64,000 nt of DNA, from assembly GCF_051132615.1 (NCBI RefSeq), contig NZ_CP152375.1:1178001-1242000 (forward strand), read 5' to 3'. Made by a program: the position numbers and the translations under genes. The notes under the pieces were generated by a model. It saw only the letters and a program-made list of their open reading frames with translations. It did not search any database and was not told the DNA's origin. Below are positions 27,410-36,111 of this stretch, in pieces; the stretch's first letter is position 1; every line of letters starts with the position of its first letter. This DNA is from G051132615 sp051132615. GTDB lineage: Bacteria; Pseudomonadota; Gammaproteobacteria; Burkholderiales; Neisseriaceae.

Positions 27410-27434
27410 GATTCTTCCTTAATATCTATTCAGT

Positions 27435-27495
27435 TGAGATTTTTCTCATAAACACTCAACAAAGTGTTCACTTACTCGACAGCATGTTGTCTGTC
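27435..27495 (-). promoter_or_regulatory. Structured rpsL-rpsG spacer (candidate S7-binding site)
   Basis: Three small stems stand in a row: GACAG/CTGTC (27478-27495), AACACT/AGTGTT (27451-27468) and TGAGA/TCTCA (27435-27448). The position matches the S7 autoregulatory site of E. coli, known to lie between S12 and S7 genes. Assignment here rests on position and pairing only. Confidence 0.4.
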
Positions 27496-27509
27496 TACGT
27501 TGCCGTACC

Positions 27510-27881
27510 TTACTTAGGACGCTTAGCACCGTATTTAGAGCGAGATTGTTTACGGTCTTTAACACCTGCGGTATCCAAAGAACCACGTACTGTGTGATAA
27601 CGCACACCTGGTAAGTCTTTTACACGACCACCGCGGATCAATACAACCGAGTGTTCTTGCAAGTTATGACCTTCACCACCAATATATGAAATCACTTCAA
27701 AACCGTTGGTTAAACGCACTTTACATACTTTACGTAAAGCTGAGTTAGGTTTTTTAGGGGTAGTGGTATAAACACGAGTACATACACCACGTTTTTGAGG
27801 ACAAGCCTCAAGTGCTGGGACTTTGCTTTTATATTCAGCAACTTTGCGTCCTTTACGCACCAATTGGTTAATCGTTGGCAT
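27510..27881 (-). CDS. rpsL: 30S ribosomal protein S12
   Basis: 123 aa at the decoding centre. MPTINQLVRKGRK, TPKKPNSALRKVCKVRL and GGRVKDLPGVRYH are invariant. Lys residues in the KKPNSA region are those where streptomycin resistance changes occur; wild-type residues are seen here. AAGGAGG is positioned before ATG. First gene of the str block; rpoBC is not in the window. Confidence 0.97.
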   Translation of the reverse strand: MPTINQLVRKGRKVAEYKSKVPALEACPQKRGVCTRVYTTTPKKPNSALRKVCKVRLTNGFEVISYIGGEGHNLQEHSVVLIRGGRVKDLPGVRYHTVRGSLDTAGVKDRKQSRSKYGAKRPK

Positions 27882-27922
27882 TTTGCCTCCTTAAGTTCCT
27901 GTTGAAAACAATACATATAAAT

Positions 27923-27983
27923 TTCACAGACACTTGTGTCCAGTGAACCATAAATTTTACATGCATTTTATCAAATGCGTCAA
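27923..27983 (-). promoter_or_regulatory. Promoter and leader hairpin of the str operon
   Basis: Minus-strand TTGACG (27978-27983) and TAAAAT (27954-27959) are 18 nt apart. Directly downstream, TTCACTGGACAC can pair with GTGTCTGTGAA around AA (27923-27947), giving the mRNA a 5' stem that may stabilise it. Confidence 0.55.
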
Positions 27984-28294
27984 CATCATAATGCACTGAC
28001 TCCAGACTAAAACCTCTGTTTTATTAAGAATTAAATAGATATGTTGTAATTTGGCTATATTATTGTTTAATCTTCAATTTTAGTATTAATTACTTCAACT
28101 CAAACTCACTCTCATATTTCATTTAATGCTGTAAACCAAAAGTCTCATTACAATATAATGGGACTTTCACAATCAATCATTTTACTTAAAAATATCACAT
28201 CATCTTCAATCAAATACCATCCCAACAATTTGATTAAAAATAACTTTCTATTAAAAACCAATTACCATAATAGTGTCTCTAAACAAAAAAACAA

Positions 28295-28323
28295 TTGACT
28301 TTTAATTTAAGGATCAATAATAA
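28295..28323 (+). promoter_or_regulatory. Possible acpP promoter
   Basis: TTGACT and TAATAA are separated by 17 nt, about 215 nt before acpP. The surroundings are extremely AT-rich, so chance matches are likely. Confidence 0.3.
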
Positions 28324-28540
28324 ATAAACTTCGTATTTGGCTGTTTTTTTAAAACCCATTTACATAAAAAATCGTTATTCGCCATGTTTTTTACAGACAA
28401 TTTTAGACATTTTATTTTTAAAAAACAAAAAAATAGCAAAAACAATCACACATAAAAGATTTAATAGATAGAAAACTCTATTTTTTTTAGGTACAATTAT
28501 GACTTTAGTTTCCTCATGTAAAAAGGTAAAAAGGATCAAC

Positions 28541-28777
28541 ATGGAAAATATCGAACAACGCGTTAAGAAAATTGTTGCGGATCAACTTGGTGTAAACGAA
28601 GCTGAAATTAAAAATGAGTCTTCATTTCAAGATGATTTAGGCGCAGATTCGCTAGACGTTGTGGAATTAGTGATGGCATTTGAAGAAGCTTTCGAATGTG
28701 AAGTGCCTGATGAGGACGCTGAGAAGCTAACTACTGTACAACAAGCCATCGATTTCATTCAATCTCAAACAAAATAA
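28541..28777 (+). CDS. acpP: Acyl carrier protein
   Basis: 78-aa acidic carrier for fatty-acid synthesis. GADSLDVVELVMAFEE contains the Ser that receives 4'-phosphopantetheine. The start at MENIEQRVKKIVADQ has AAAAGG upstream; the 14 codons before it were trimmed. A terminator-like hairpin separates it from fabF, so read-through probably supplies fabF at a lower level than the abundant carrier protein. Confidence 0.97.
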   Translation: MENIEQRVKKIVADQLGVNEAEIKNESSFQDDLGADSLDVVELVMAFEEAFECEVPDEDAEKLTTVQQAIDFIQSQTK

Positions 28778-28802
28778 TTTTTTGTTTATAACAGAATTGA
28801 AC

Positions 28803-28836
28803 ACCTCTGCTTCCTGATAAGAAACAGAGGTTTTTT
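28803..28836 (+). terminator. Intrinsic terminator between acpP and fabF
   Basis: ACCTCTG and CAGAGGT pair around a 15-nt loop that can itself fold, followed by six T residues. Confidence 0.75.
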
Positions 28837-28869
28837 GCTTAAAGCTCATCTTAAAGGAGCCTTTATTCT

Positions 28870-30120
28870 ATGAGTAAAAAAAGAATTGTGATTACTGGCT
28901 TAGGCCATATTTCACCTGTTGGCAATGATGTTACTACAGGCTGGAGCAATATACTGGCCGGTAAAAGTGGCATTAACACAATAACCCGCTTTGATGCTTC
29001 AGAAATGGCCTGCCAATTTGCAGGTGAAGTCAAAGATTTTGATATTACTGAATATATCTCTGGCAAAGATGCTCGCAGGATGGACACCTTTATCCATTAC
29101 GGGATTGCAGCTTCTTTACAAGCAATTGCTGATGCAGGTTTAGATGATATTCCCAATTTAGATAAAACGCGTATAGGTGTGAATATTGGCGCAGGGATTG
29201 GTGGTTTACCCTCAATAGAAAATACTGCTGCTGCATTATTTGAAGGTGGACCACGTAAAATAGGCCCATTTTTCATTCCTGGAGCGATTATCAATATGAT
29301 TGCGGGTCATGTTTCTATTTTAAAAGGGTATCAAGGCCCTACATATGGTATTGTTTCTGCCTGTACAACTGGCACCCATTGTATAGGGGATGCAGCAAGG
29401 ATGATTCAATATGGAGACGCTGATATTATGATTGCTGGTGGTGCGGAAGCGGCCATTTGTCAACTGGGTATCGGTGGTTTTGCCGCTTGTAAAGCTTTAT
29501 CAACTAGAAATGATGATCCAGCCACAGCTTCTCGTCCATGGGATAAGGGACGTGATGGTTTTGTGATGGGAGAAGGCGCAGGAGTATTGGTATTAGAGTC
29601 CTATGAGCATGCTCTGAAACGTGGTGCAAAAATTTATGCAGAAGTAGCTGGATTTGGTATGAGTTCTGATGCTTATCATATTACAGCGCCAATGGAAGAC
29701 GGCTCTGGCGCTGCACGTGGGATGGACAATGCAATGAAAGATGCTGGTATCAACCCAGATCAAGTCAATTATATTAACGCCCATGGTACATCTACACCAT
29801 TAGGTGATGCAGCAGAAACAACTGCCATTAAACGCTGTTTTGGTGACCATGCACAAAATTTGGTGGTTAACTCAACAAAATCAATGACCGGGCATTTATT
29901 AGGTGGTGCAGGTGGGATCGAAGCTGTTTATTCAGCCTTAGCTGTTTATCAGCAAATCAGCCCGCCTACCATTAATATTTTTGAGCAAGACTACGAAAGC
30001 GGTTGTGATTTAGACTACTGTAAAGAAGGCGCTCGCGAAATGCCTATTGAATATGCCCTATCAAATTCATTTGGTTTTGGTGGTACAAATGGTACTTTAG
30101 TTTTAAAACGGTTTAGTTAA
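28870..30120 (+). CDS. fabF: 3-oxoacyl-[acyl-carrier-protein] synthase II
   Basis: Condensing enzyme that elongates acyl-ACP with malonyl-ACP. 416 aa. The catalytic triad is visible: Cys in VSACTTGTHC, His in NAHGTSTPLGD and His in STKSMTGHLLGGAG. AAAGGAG precedes the ATG. It follows acpP, as is common, and is closed by a shared terminator with recD. Confidence 0.96.
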   Translation: MSKKRIVITGLGHISPVGNDVTTGWSNILAGKSGINTITRFDASEMACQFAGEVKDFDITEYISGKDARRMDTFIHYGIAASLQAIADAGLDDIPNLDKTRIGVNIGAGIGGLPSIENTAAALFEGGPRKIGPFFIPGAIINMIAGHVSILKGYQGPTYGIVSACTTGTHCIGDAARMIQYGDADIMIAGGAEAAICQLGIGGFAACKALSTRNDDPATASRPWDKGRDGFVMGEGAGVLVLESYEHALKRGAKIYAEVAGFGMSSDAYHITAPMEDGSGAARGMDNAMKDAGINPDQVNYINAHGTSTPLGDAAETTAIKRCFGDHAQNLVVNSTKSMTGHLLGGAGGIEAVYSALAVYQQISPPTINIFEQDYESGCDLDYCKEGAREMPIEYALSNSFGFGGTNGTLVLKRFS

Positions 30121-30143
30121 AAAAATTAATACAGACTTGATGA

Positions 30144-30180
30144 AAAAAGCCATCTTGATTTTTAATCAGATGGCTTTTTA
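30144..30180. terminator. Bidirectional terminator between fabF and recD
   Basis: AGCCATC and GATGGCT plus TGATT/AATCA form a long stem with one bulge, with A-runs left and T-runs right. It serves both converging genes. Confidence 0.85.
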
Positions 30181-30181
30181 T

Positions 30182-31891
30182 TTATTGATTCCAGAAAAAT
30201 GATAGTGCACTACGCCTGTCTTGCACATGACTAACGGCACTGTTTAAAACTTTTGCTTTCGCCCACAATATAAATGATGCTTTTGCTCTGGTGAGAGCTG
30301 TGTATAACAAGGCATTAGAAAACAAAAGATGGGGCTCTGGTGTACCTATCAGCCAAACATTTTCATATTCAGAACCTTGGCTCTTATGAACGGTAATGGC
30401 AAATGCAGGATCAAATAAAGGCAACTGACTTAATGGTATTTTTCGAAAACCATTTGCCTCTTCAAAATAAGCAACCAGTTTGTTTGTATAATCGGGTAAA
30501 ATAATGCCAACATCCCCATTAAACAAACCCAATTGATAATCATTCTGAGTGACCATAATGGGTAATCCTGCAAAAAAAGGTTCTCCTTTATGGTGCTTTT
30601 TTGTTCTTAAAAAATGGACATACTGCTGATTAAACTCTTCGGCCTGATGTTTTAAAACAGTTAATACCATTAATTTTGAGTACTGATTGAATACCTGAGG
30701 AATATCCTCTTTTGTAACAGCTTGCCAATAAGCTGACGTATTTTGATAAAATTTTGTATATTTTGAGGTACTTTGCTCAATTAATGCTAATTTTTCTTCC
30801 TCTATAAATAACTTTTGCACCAATTGATTGTTTTGTTGGTTAATCGCCTGAGCAAGCTGGCCAATTGCACTGTTATGATCAAAACGATGGCTTTGTTTGA
30901 GTGTAATCGCAGCCATCCCAACAGAATGTTGAGCGTCAGATACAGTGTAGTTGGGTAATAACTGTACCAATAGATTATTTGTTTTATGATCTGCCTGACT
31001 TAAAGTGGACAATTGTTTGATAAAAGCACCTGCACCAATAGAAGGTAACTGATTTTTATCACCTAACAGAATTAAAGTAGCCTCTGGTTTAACCGCACAA
31101 AAAAGTTTACTGAGCATGGGTAAATCTAACATTGATGCCTCATCAATCACAATCACATCAAAAGGCATAGACTGTTTGTGATGATAAGTAGGCTGTGCTG
31201 TAATGGGGTGAATCCCCAATAATCGATGGACTGTTTGTGCTGTTAATTGACCTAACTTCTCCTGTACGATTGAGTGATCCAATCTTATCAAAGCTTGATG
31301 AAGCGCTTGTGTCATTCTCGCTGCGGCTTTTCCTGTTGGTGCTGCTAAGGCAATACTCAAGTCATTGCTTGATTGCAATAAGATCAATGCAGTTAACAAT
31401 TTGGCCACTGTTGTTGTTTTACCCGTACCAGGGCCACCGTTAATCAACAACAGCTTTTTAAATAGTGCTAAGGCAACGGCTTGCTGTTGTTGTTCATTAA
31501 AATCATTCTGAAATAACTTTGTTAATATGTGTTGGGCTTGTTTACAAGCATTTTGATCAGGTAAAAATAATGTATTTTGTGTTTTTAGACAATCAGAAAC
31601 ATAGCCAGCCAATTGTTTTTCAAACAGATACAATCGCGCAAAGAAAAGCTTATTTTGCCACAATACCAAAGGGGTACTTTCCTGCCCCTCAGCAACAATA
31701 GGATAAGCTTTTTTTAGCTTAATCACATCTTCATTTGTTAGCTCAATATAAGTATGACCATTTTCTTCTGCAAAAAATAAAGCTTCTACATAGGGTTCGA
31801 CAATCGGAAAAATCTGAGGAGCAAGATGTTTTAAAGCCCAATTGATGGCTTTTAAAACATGAGGCAAATCTCTCTTGGCTTCCTGTTCCAT
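30182..31891 (-). CDS. recD: Exodeoxyribonuclease V alpha chain RecD
   Basis: 5'-3' helicase subunit of RecBCD, for double-strand break repair. 569 aa. The N-terminal part matches RecD, and Walker A GGPGTGKTTT lies at about residue 154. Superfamily 1 motifs VIDEASMLDLPM, LLGDKNQLPS and the late AITVHKSQGSEYENV are present. recB and recC are not adjacent. The start overlaps the NYN-gene stop by one base (TAATG), so the two are translated together. Confidence 0.92.
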   Translation of the reverse strand: MEQEAKRDLPHVLKAINWALKHLAPQIFPIVEPYVEALFFAEENGHTYIELTNEDVIKLKKAYPIVAEGQESTPLVLWQNKLFFARLYLFEKQLAGYVSDCLKTQNTLFLPDQNACKQAQHILTKLFQNDFNEQQQQAVALALFKKLLLINGGPGTGKTTTVAKLLTALILLQSSNDLSIALAAPTGKAAARMTQALHQALIRLDHSIVQEKLGQLTAQTVHRLLGIHPITAQPTYHHKQSMPFDVIVIDEASMLDLPMLSKLFCAVKPEATLILLGDKNQLPSIGAGAFIKQLSTLSQADHKTNNLLVQLLPNYTVSDAQHSVGMAAITLKQSHRFDHNSAIGQLAQAINQQNNQLVQKLFIEEEKLALIEQSTSKYTKFYQNTSAYWQAVTKEDIPQVFNQYSKLMVLTVLKHQAEEFNQQYVHFLRTKKHHKGEPFFAGLPIMVTQNDYQLGLFNGDVGIILPDYTNKLVAYFEEANGFRKIPLSQLPLFDPAFAITVHKSQGSEYENVWLIGTPEPHLLFSNALLYTALTRAKASFILWAKAKVLNSAVSHVQDRRSALSFFWNQ

Positions 31892-32658
31892 TATTTACTT
31901 TGTTTTCTTGCTTTAATATAAATTATGGTTTTCCCTTGAGCGTTATTTTTTCTTCCTTGAATCATAAAGATGCTTTTAGCTTGCTCAGATTTAACCAATT
32001 CAGATAGTTTTTTATACCCATATAATCGTGCATCAAAATCAGGCTTAATTTTTTGTAAATATTGTCCAAACGTACCTAAATTAGCCCAGCCTTGTTCATC
32101 TCCCGCCTCTTCTAGCGCCTGCAAGAAAAATTCTTTTGGCAAAGATTCTTTTTCTTTTTTATTGTTGATTGCTTCTACTTTGTTTTCTATGTGAGGTACT
32201 TCATTTCGCAATATTTCAGTAAAAATAAAACGATCACAAGCATTACGAAAAGCCTCAGGTGTTTTTTTCTCACCAAAACCATAGACTAATAAGCCTTCTT
32301 CTCTTAATCGTATAGCCAAACTGGTAAAATCACTGTCACTGGAAACCAAACAAAAACCATCGAAATTCTTGGAGTAGAGAAGATCCATCGCATCAATAAT
32401 CAATAAGCTATCCGTTGCATTTTTACCTTTAGTAAAAGCAAACTGCTGTTGAGGTTGAATAGCATATTTTAATAACACATCTCTATTCCAACAACTTTTC
32501 TCAGAAAAATCGCCATAAACTCTTTTTAGCGTCACGACACCATATTTGGCAATCTCTGCGAGCAAATTTCCAATAACTTCTGCTTGGGCATTATCCCCAT
32601 CAATCAGTACGGCAAATTTTAGTTTACTTTCTGAATCTATGCTCTGTTCTGACGACAT
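31891..32658 (-). CDS. NYN-domain protein with C-terminal OST-HTH/LOTUS-like domain
   Basis: 255 aa. The N-terminal NYN (PIN-like) domain has the acidic set VLIDGDNAQ, TDSLLIIDAMDLL and LVSSDSDFTSLAIRLRE, typical of DUF88 proteins and consistent with a metal-dependent RNase. The C-terminal part, from about residue 175 (FFLQALEEAGDEQGWANLG... GYKKLSELV), resembles the OST-HTH RNA-binding domain. Its partner and substrate are unknown. Coupling to recD suggests a shared operon but not necessarily shared function. Confidence 0.82.
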   Translation of the reverse strand: MSSEQSIDSESKLKFAVLIDGDNAQAEVIGNLLAEIAKYGVVTLKRVYGDFSEKSCWNRDVLLKYAIQPQQQFAFTKGKNATDSLLIIDAMDLLYSKNFDGFCLVSSDSDFTSLAIRLREEGLLVYGFGEKKTPEAFRNACDRFIFTEILRNEVPHIENKVEAINNKKEKESLPKEFFLQALEEAGDEQGWANLGTFGQYLQKIKPDFDARLYGYKKLSELVKSEQAKSIFMIQGRKNNAQGKTIIYIKARKQSK

Positions 32659-32688
32659 TTAAGCTTCCTCCCAATCAAACTTCATAAT

Positions 32689-33360
32689 CTATAATTGTCC
32701 TTCATCCATTGCCATTCGCCGTTCAAAGCGTTTGGCTAACTGATCATCATGAGTCACAACGATTAAACTGGCTTTATGCTCCTCTTTAAGATCAAGCATT
32801 AATTCAATGATTTTCTCAGCATTTTTACGATCTAAGTTGCCTGTCGGCTCATCGGCTAAAACACAAGCCGGCTGAGTCACCAAAGCACGAGCAATGGCGG
32901 CACGTTGTCGCTCACCTCCTGACAATTCACTCGGACGGTGCTCTATTCTCTGTGCTAGGCCAACCTTACCAAGCATATTGATTGCCTCTTCTTTTGCCTG
33001 CCCTTTATCCATTTTTCGGATTAATAAAGGCATCATCACATTTTCTAAGGCGGAAAATTCTGGTAATAAGTGATGAAACTGATACACAAAACCAAGATAT
33101 TGATTACGAAGTTGGCTCAGTTTATTTTGAGACAATAAACCAATATCTTGCCCCATCAATTTTATGTTGCCAGAAGTCGGTTTATCTAAACCACCTAAAA
33201 GATGCAATAAGGTACTTTTGCCACTACCAGATGCACCAACAATGGCCACACTCTCATTTTCATGAATGTTGATATTCAAATCTTTTAACACATCTACTTT
33301 TAGTGTGCCATCCTGATAAGTTTTACTTAATTCATAGGCTTCTAATATTAGCTTACTCAT
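32689..33360 (-). CDS. lolD: Lipoprotein-releasing ABC transporter ATPase LolD
   Basis: ATPase that powers release of lipoproteins from the inner membrane to LolA. 223 aa. Walker A GASGSGKSTLL, signature LSGGERQRAAIARAL, Walker B CVLADEPTGN and the H-loop VVTHD are intact. It overlaps the end of the lolC gene by 8 nt, a coupled pair. Confidence 0.94.
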   Translation of the reverse strand: MSKLILEAYELSKTYQDGTLKVDVLKDLNINIHENESVAIVGASGSGKSTLLHLLGGLDKPTSGNIKLMGQDIGLLSQNKLSQLRNQYLGFVYQFHHLLPEFSALENVMMPLLIRKMDKGQAKEEAINMLGKVGLAQRIEHRPSELSGGERQRAAIARALVTQPACVLADEPTGNLDRKNAEKIIELMLDLKEEHKASLIVVTHDDQLAKRFERRMAMDEGQL

Positions 33361-34603
33361 AACGTAAAGCCTCCGCTGGCTGTGTTCTTGCTGCTCGATA
33401 ACTTGGGTATAATGTGGCTAGAAATGACAAAATGACAGATATCAGCGCCACCAAAACCACATCACCAACATGAATATCAGATGGCAAATAATCAATAAAA
33501 TAAATTTGGGCATTAATTAGGGAACTGCCAACTAATTTTTCAATAAAATGCACAATTAACCCTATTTTCCAAGCAATTAAACAACCGAAGATGACACCAA
33601 AAACCGTCCCCAACAAACCTGCAACCAACCCTTGCGTAATAAATACTTTCATTACTTTACCTTGAGTCAGCCCTAATGTTCTTAATATGGCAATATCAGA
33701 TTGTTTTTCTGTTACTGCCATCACCAAAGAAGAAACCAAATTGAAAGCAGCAACCATAATAATGAGCATAAGGATGATAAACATCATTTTTTTCTCTAAT
33801 TCAACTGCTTCAAAATACGCCCTATTTTGATCTGTCCAATCTGTAATCCAATAATGACTGATATCTTCTTTAGGTAAAATAGTTGACTTAATTGCCAACA
33901 CATTTTGTGGTTCTTTTAAACGAACACGTACACCAGATACTTCATCGCCCATTCGAAAAAGTTTCTGTGCATCTGCAATATGAATCATGGCCAAAGACGC
34001 ATTGATTTCATTTACTTTAGAATGCACCACACCAACCAAGGTAAACTGTTTGATTCTGGGCACCATACCCGCTGGTGTAATATTGCCTTCAGGCGTCAAA
34101 ACACTGACTTTCCCACCCAACGGTACATCTAACATTAACGCTAAATCAGCACCCAAAATAATGCCAAACTCGCCTGGTCTTAGGGCATTAAAATTTTGCC
34201 CTGAGGCCATCTCTTTTTCAAGATCGACCACTTTATCTTCAAAAGCAGGATCAATGCCCTTTAATAAAGCACCTTTTACTTCTCCAGAATTAACCAATAG
34301 CGCTTGGCTGGAAATATACGGTGCGGATGCTAAAACATTAGGATTTTGATCAAGCTTTGAGACCAATGATGGCCATTGGTTAGAATCTTCTGGTACCAAA
34401 TAACTGACTTCCATATGAGGTATCACACTGAGCATCTGCCCACGAATCTCTTTTTGAAAACCGTTCATAACAGAAAGGACAATGATCAGCGCCATCACGC
34501 CCAAAGCAATGCCCAGTACGGACGCTAAACTGATAAATGAGACAAAACCATTACGTTTTTTGGAACGCAAATAACGCAAGCCAATCCAAACAGGTAAAGA
34601 CAT
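33353..34603 (-). CDS. lolC: Lipoprotein-releasing ABC transporter permease LolC/LolE type
   Basis: 416 aa with the four-helix MacB/FtsX topology: one membrane segment near residues 25-48, a large periplasmic domain, then three segments after about residue 270. The N-terminal RYLRSKKRNGFVSFISLAS and the periplasmic GALLKGIDP motif are LolC-like. Only one such gene is here, so a homodimeric permease (as proposed for single-gene systems called LolF) is likely. Confidence 0.92.
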   Translation of the reverse strand: MSLPVWIGLRYLRSKKRNGFVSFISLASVLGIALGVMALIIVLSVMNGFQKEIRGQMLSVIPHMEVSYLVPEDSNQWPSLVSKLDQNPNVLASAPYISSQALLVNSGEVKGALLKGIDPAFEDKVVDLEKEMASGQNFNALRPGEFGIILGADLALMLDVPLGGKVSVLTPEGNITPAGMVPRIKQFTLVGVVHSKVNEINASLAMIHIADAQKLFRMGDEVSGVRVRLKEPQNVLAIKSTILPKEDISHYWITDWTDQNRAYFEAVELEKKMMFIILMLIIMVAAFNLVSSLVMAVTEKQSDIAILRTLGLTQGKVMKVFITQGLVAGLLGTVFGVIFGCLIAWKIGLIVHFIEKLVGSSLINAQIYFIDYLPSDIHVGDVVLVALISVILSFLATLYPSYRAARTQPAEALRYE

Positions 34604-34690
34604 AATTAAGGTACTTTTAAAATATGGATGAAAAGGTTATTTTAACCCAGTTTCACTAAAAGACTAAAAGGTATCGTTCCAAGCATGAGT

Positions 34691-35659
34691 TCACGAATGA
34701 TTCAATAAAGCATAAGTTGTTTGAATCACCTCAAATAAACTATCTGCTTTAGCTTGACCTGTGCCTGCTAAATCAAGTGCCGTGCCGTGATCTACTGATG
34801 TTCTGATAAAAGGTAGACCTAATGTAATATTCATGCCTTTACCAAAACTGGCGTATTTTAAAACAGGTAAACCTTGATCGTGATACATTGTCAATACGGC
34901 ATCTGCATTTTGAAGCAAAAATGGCTGAAAAATAGTATCAGCAGGAAAAGGGCCTTGTATATTCATGGTAGGCTGTAATTTTTGAATCACAGGTGTAATA
35001 ATGGTGATTTCTTCTGTTCCTAAATATCCCCCTTCTCCTGCATGAGGGTTTAAACCTGCAACAATTATTCTTGGGTTGGCCAAACCAAACTTTGTTTTTA
35101 AATCATGATGCAATATCTGGATAACTTCGGTTAACTCATGTTGATTCAATGCTTGCGCAACATCTTTTAAAGGTAAATGTGTCGTGGCTAAAGCAACCCT
35201 TAAACCACCACCGACTAACATCATCACCACTTTTTTGGTTTGGCTGATATGCGCTAAATATTCAGTATGGCCACTAAAAGGGATACCCGCCTCATTAATC
35301 ACACCTTTATGTAAAGGCGCAGTCACCATAGCATTAAATTCTTTGTTTTGTACGCCTTCATAAGCCCTATTCAACAAATCCAATACATAATACGCATTCT
35401 GTGGATCCAGTATTCCAGCCTGTACAGGCGCACGAGTTGAAATATGCAATACTTCTAAACTACCTTTAGGAACTTGATAGTTTGGGTAATCCACTAAGGG
35501 GATATTGAAACCTAATTGTCTGGCTCGCTCTGTTAATAACTGTTTATCTGCCAAAACAACACAACGACATGGTAAAGGCTGCTTTGCCAATGCAAGACAA
35601 ATATCGGGGCCAATTCCTGCTGGTTCTCCACTGGTAATTGCTAAAATAGGGATACTCAT
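34691..35659 (-). CDS. pdxA: 4-hydroxythreonine-4-phosphate dehydrogenase PdxA
   Basis: NAD-dependent step of pyridoxal phosphate synthesis. 322 aa. ITSGEPAGIGPDICL at the N-terminus, the metal-site His in FSGHTEYLA, and GLNPHAGEGGYLG are PdxA signatures. It follows surA and lptD in the common lptD-surA-pdxA order, but a small membrane gene is inserted between surA and pdxA. Confidence 0.95.
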   Translation of the reverse strand: MSIPILAITSGEPAGIGPDICLALAKQPLPCRCVVLADKQLLTERARQLGFNIPLVDYPNYQVPKGSLEVLHISTRAPVQAGILDPQNAYYVLDLLNRAYEGVQNKEFNAMVTAPLHKGVINEAGIPFSGHTEYLAHISQTKKVVMMLVGGGLRVALATTHLPLKDVAQALNQHELTEVIQILHHDLKTKFGLANPRIIVAGLNPHAGEGGYLGTEEITIITPVIQKLQPTMNIQGPFPADTIFQPFLLQNADAVLTMYHDQGLPVLKYASFGKGMNITLGLPFIRTSVDHGTALDLAGTGQAKADSLFEVIQTTYALLNHS

Positions 35660-35675
35660 CTTATTTCAACTTGAT

Positions 35676-36038
35676 TCATGATTCAGGTATAAAAATATTT
35701 TTGACCTCTTGGGTTATTTTTTTGACTTGACTTGTTTGTTCAATAGTCACAATCTCTTTTTTTGCAACAAATACAACTTCGTTATCATCAGTCAAAATAC
35801 CATATTTTTTCTGATCCGATGCCACTATTATCCCGATTAATTGAGTGCCATTTTTCAAATTAATAGCAACATATTGATTTTGTTTACTTTGATTTAATGA
35901 TGTTAACGTTTTAGGCTTTTCAGCATCAGCATAAGTCTGATACGCATCCTTTAAATAAGGCACAACATAATAAACACCAACCCAACCAACCACAGCCACA
36001 AAACCCACAACGGTTATCTTAAAAATAATTTTGTTCAA
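35676..36038 (-). CDS. Small membrane protein of unknown function between surA and pdxA
   Basis: I do not recognise the family. The longer ORF (to 36122) runs through the surA terminator, so its first 28 codons would be T-tract sequence. I therefore propose the TTG at 36038, preceded by GAAGAAG. The 120-aa product has one hydrophobic segment (about residues 3-30, IIFKITVVGFVAVVGWVGVY), then a soluble part with VAINLKNGTQLIGIIVAS and an acidic turn TDDNEVVFVAKKEIV. That pattern hints at a small beta-rich periplasmic domain. The stop is 16 nt before pdxA. Confidence 0.6.
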   Translation of the reverse strand: MNKIIFKITVVGFVAVVGWVGVYYVVPYLKDAYQTYADAEKPKTLTSLNQSKQNQYVAINLKNGTQLIGIIVASDQKKYGILTDDNEVVFVAKKEIVTIEQTSQVKKITQEVKNIFIPES

Positions 36039-36057
36039 TTTTTCTTCTTCGCTTGGT

Positions 36058-36096
36058 AAAAAAAAAAAAGAGCACCATATTACATGATACTCTTTT
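36058..36096 (-). terminator. Intrinsic terminator after surA
   Basis: On the minus strand GAGTATCA pairs with TGGTGCTC (with G-U pairs) around TGTAATA and is followed by a run of at least ten T residues. It lies within the first codons of the long form of the next ORF. Confidence 0.7.
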
Positions 36097-36111
36097 AACA
36101 TATGGCGTTTT

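Larger units (their letters stand above)
27882..28540. other. Intergenic region between divergent rpsL and acpP
   Basis: About 660 nt of very AT-rich sequence. It holds the predicted rpsL promoter with a leader hairpin (27923-27947), an isolated 12-bp hairpin (28139-28167) and a possible acpP promoter (28295-28323). I see no open frame with coding character or tRNA-like fold. Confidence 0.6.
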
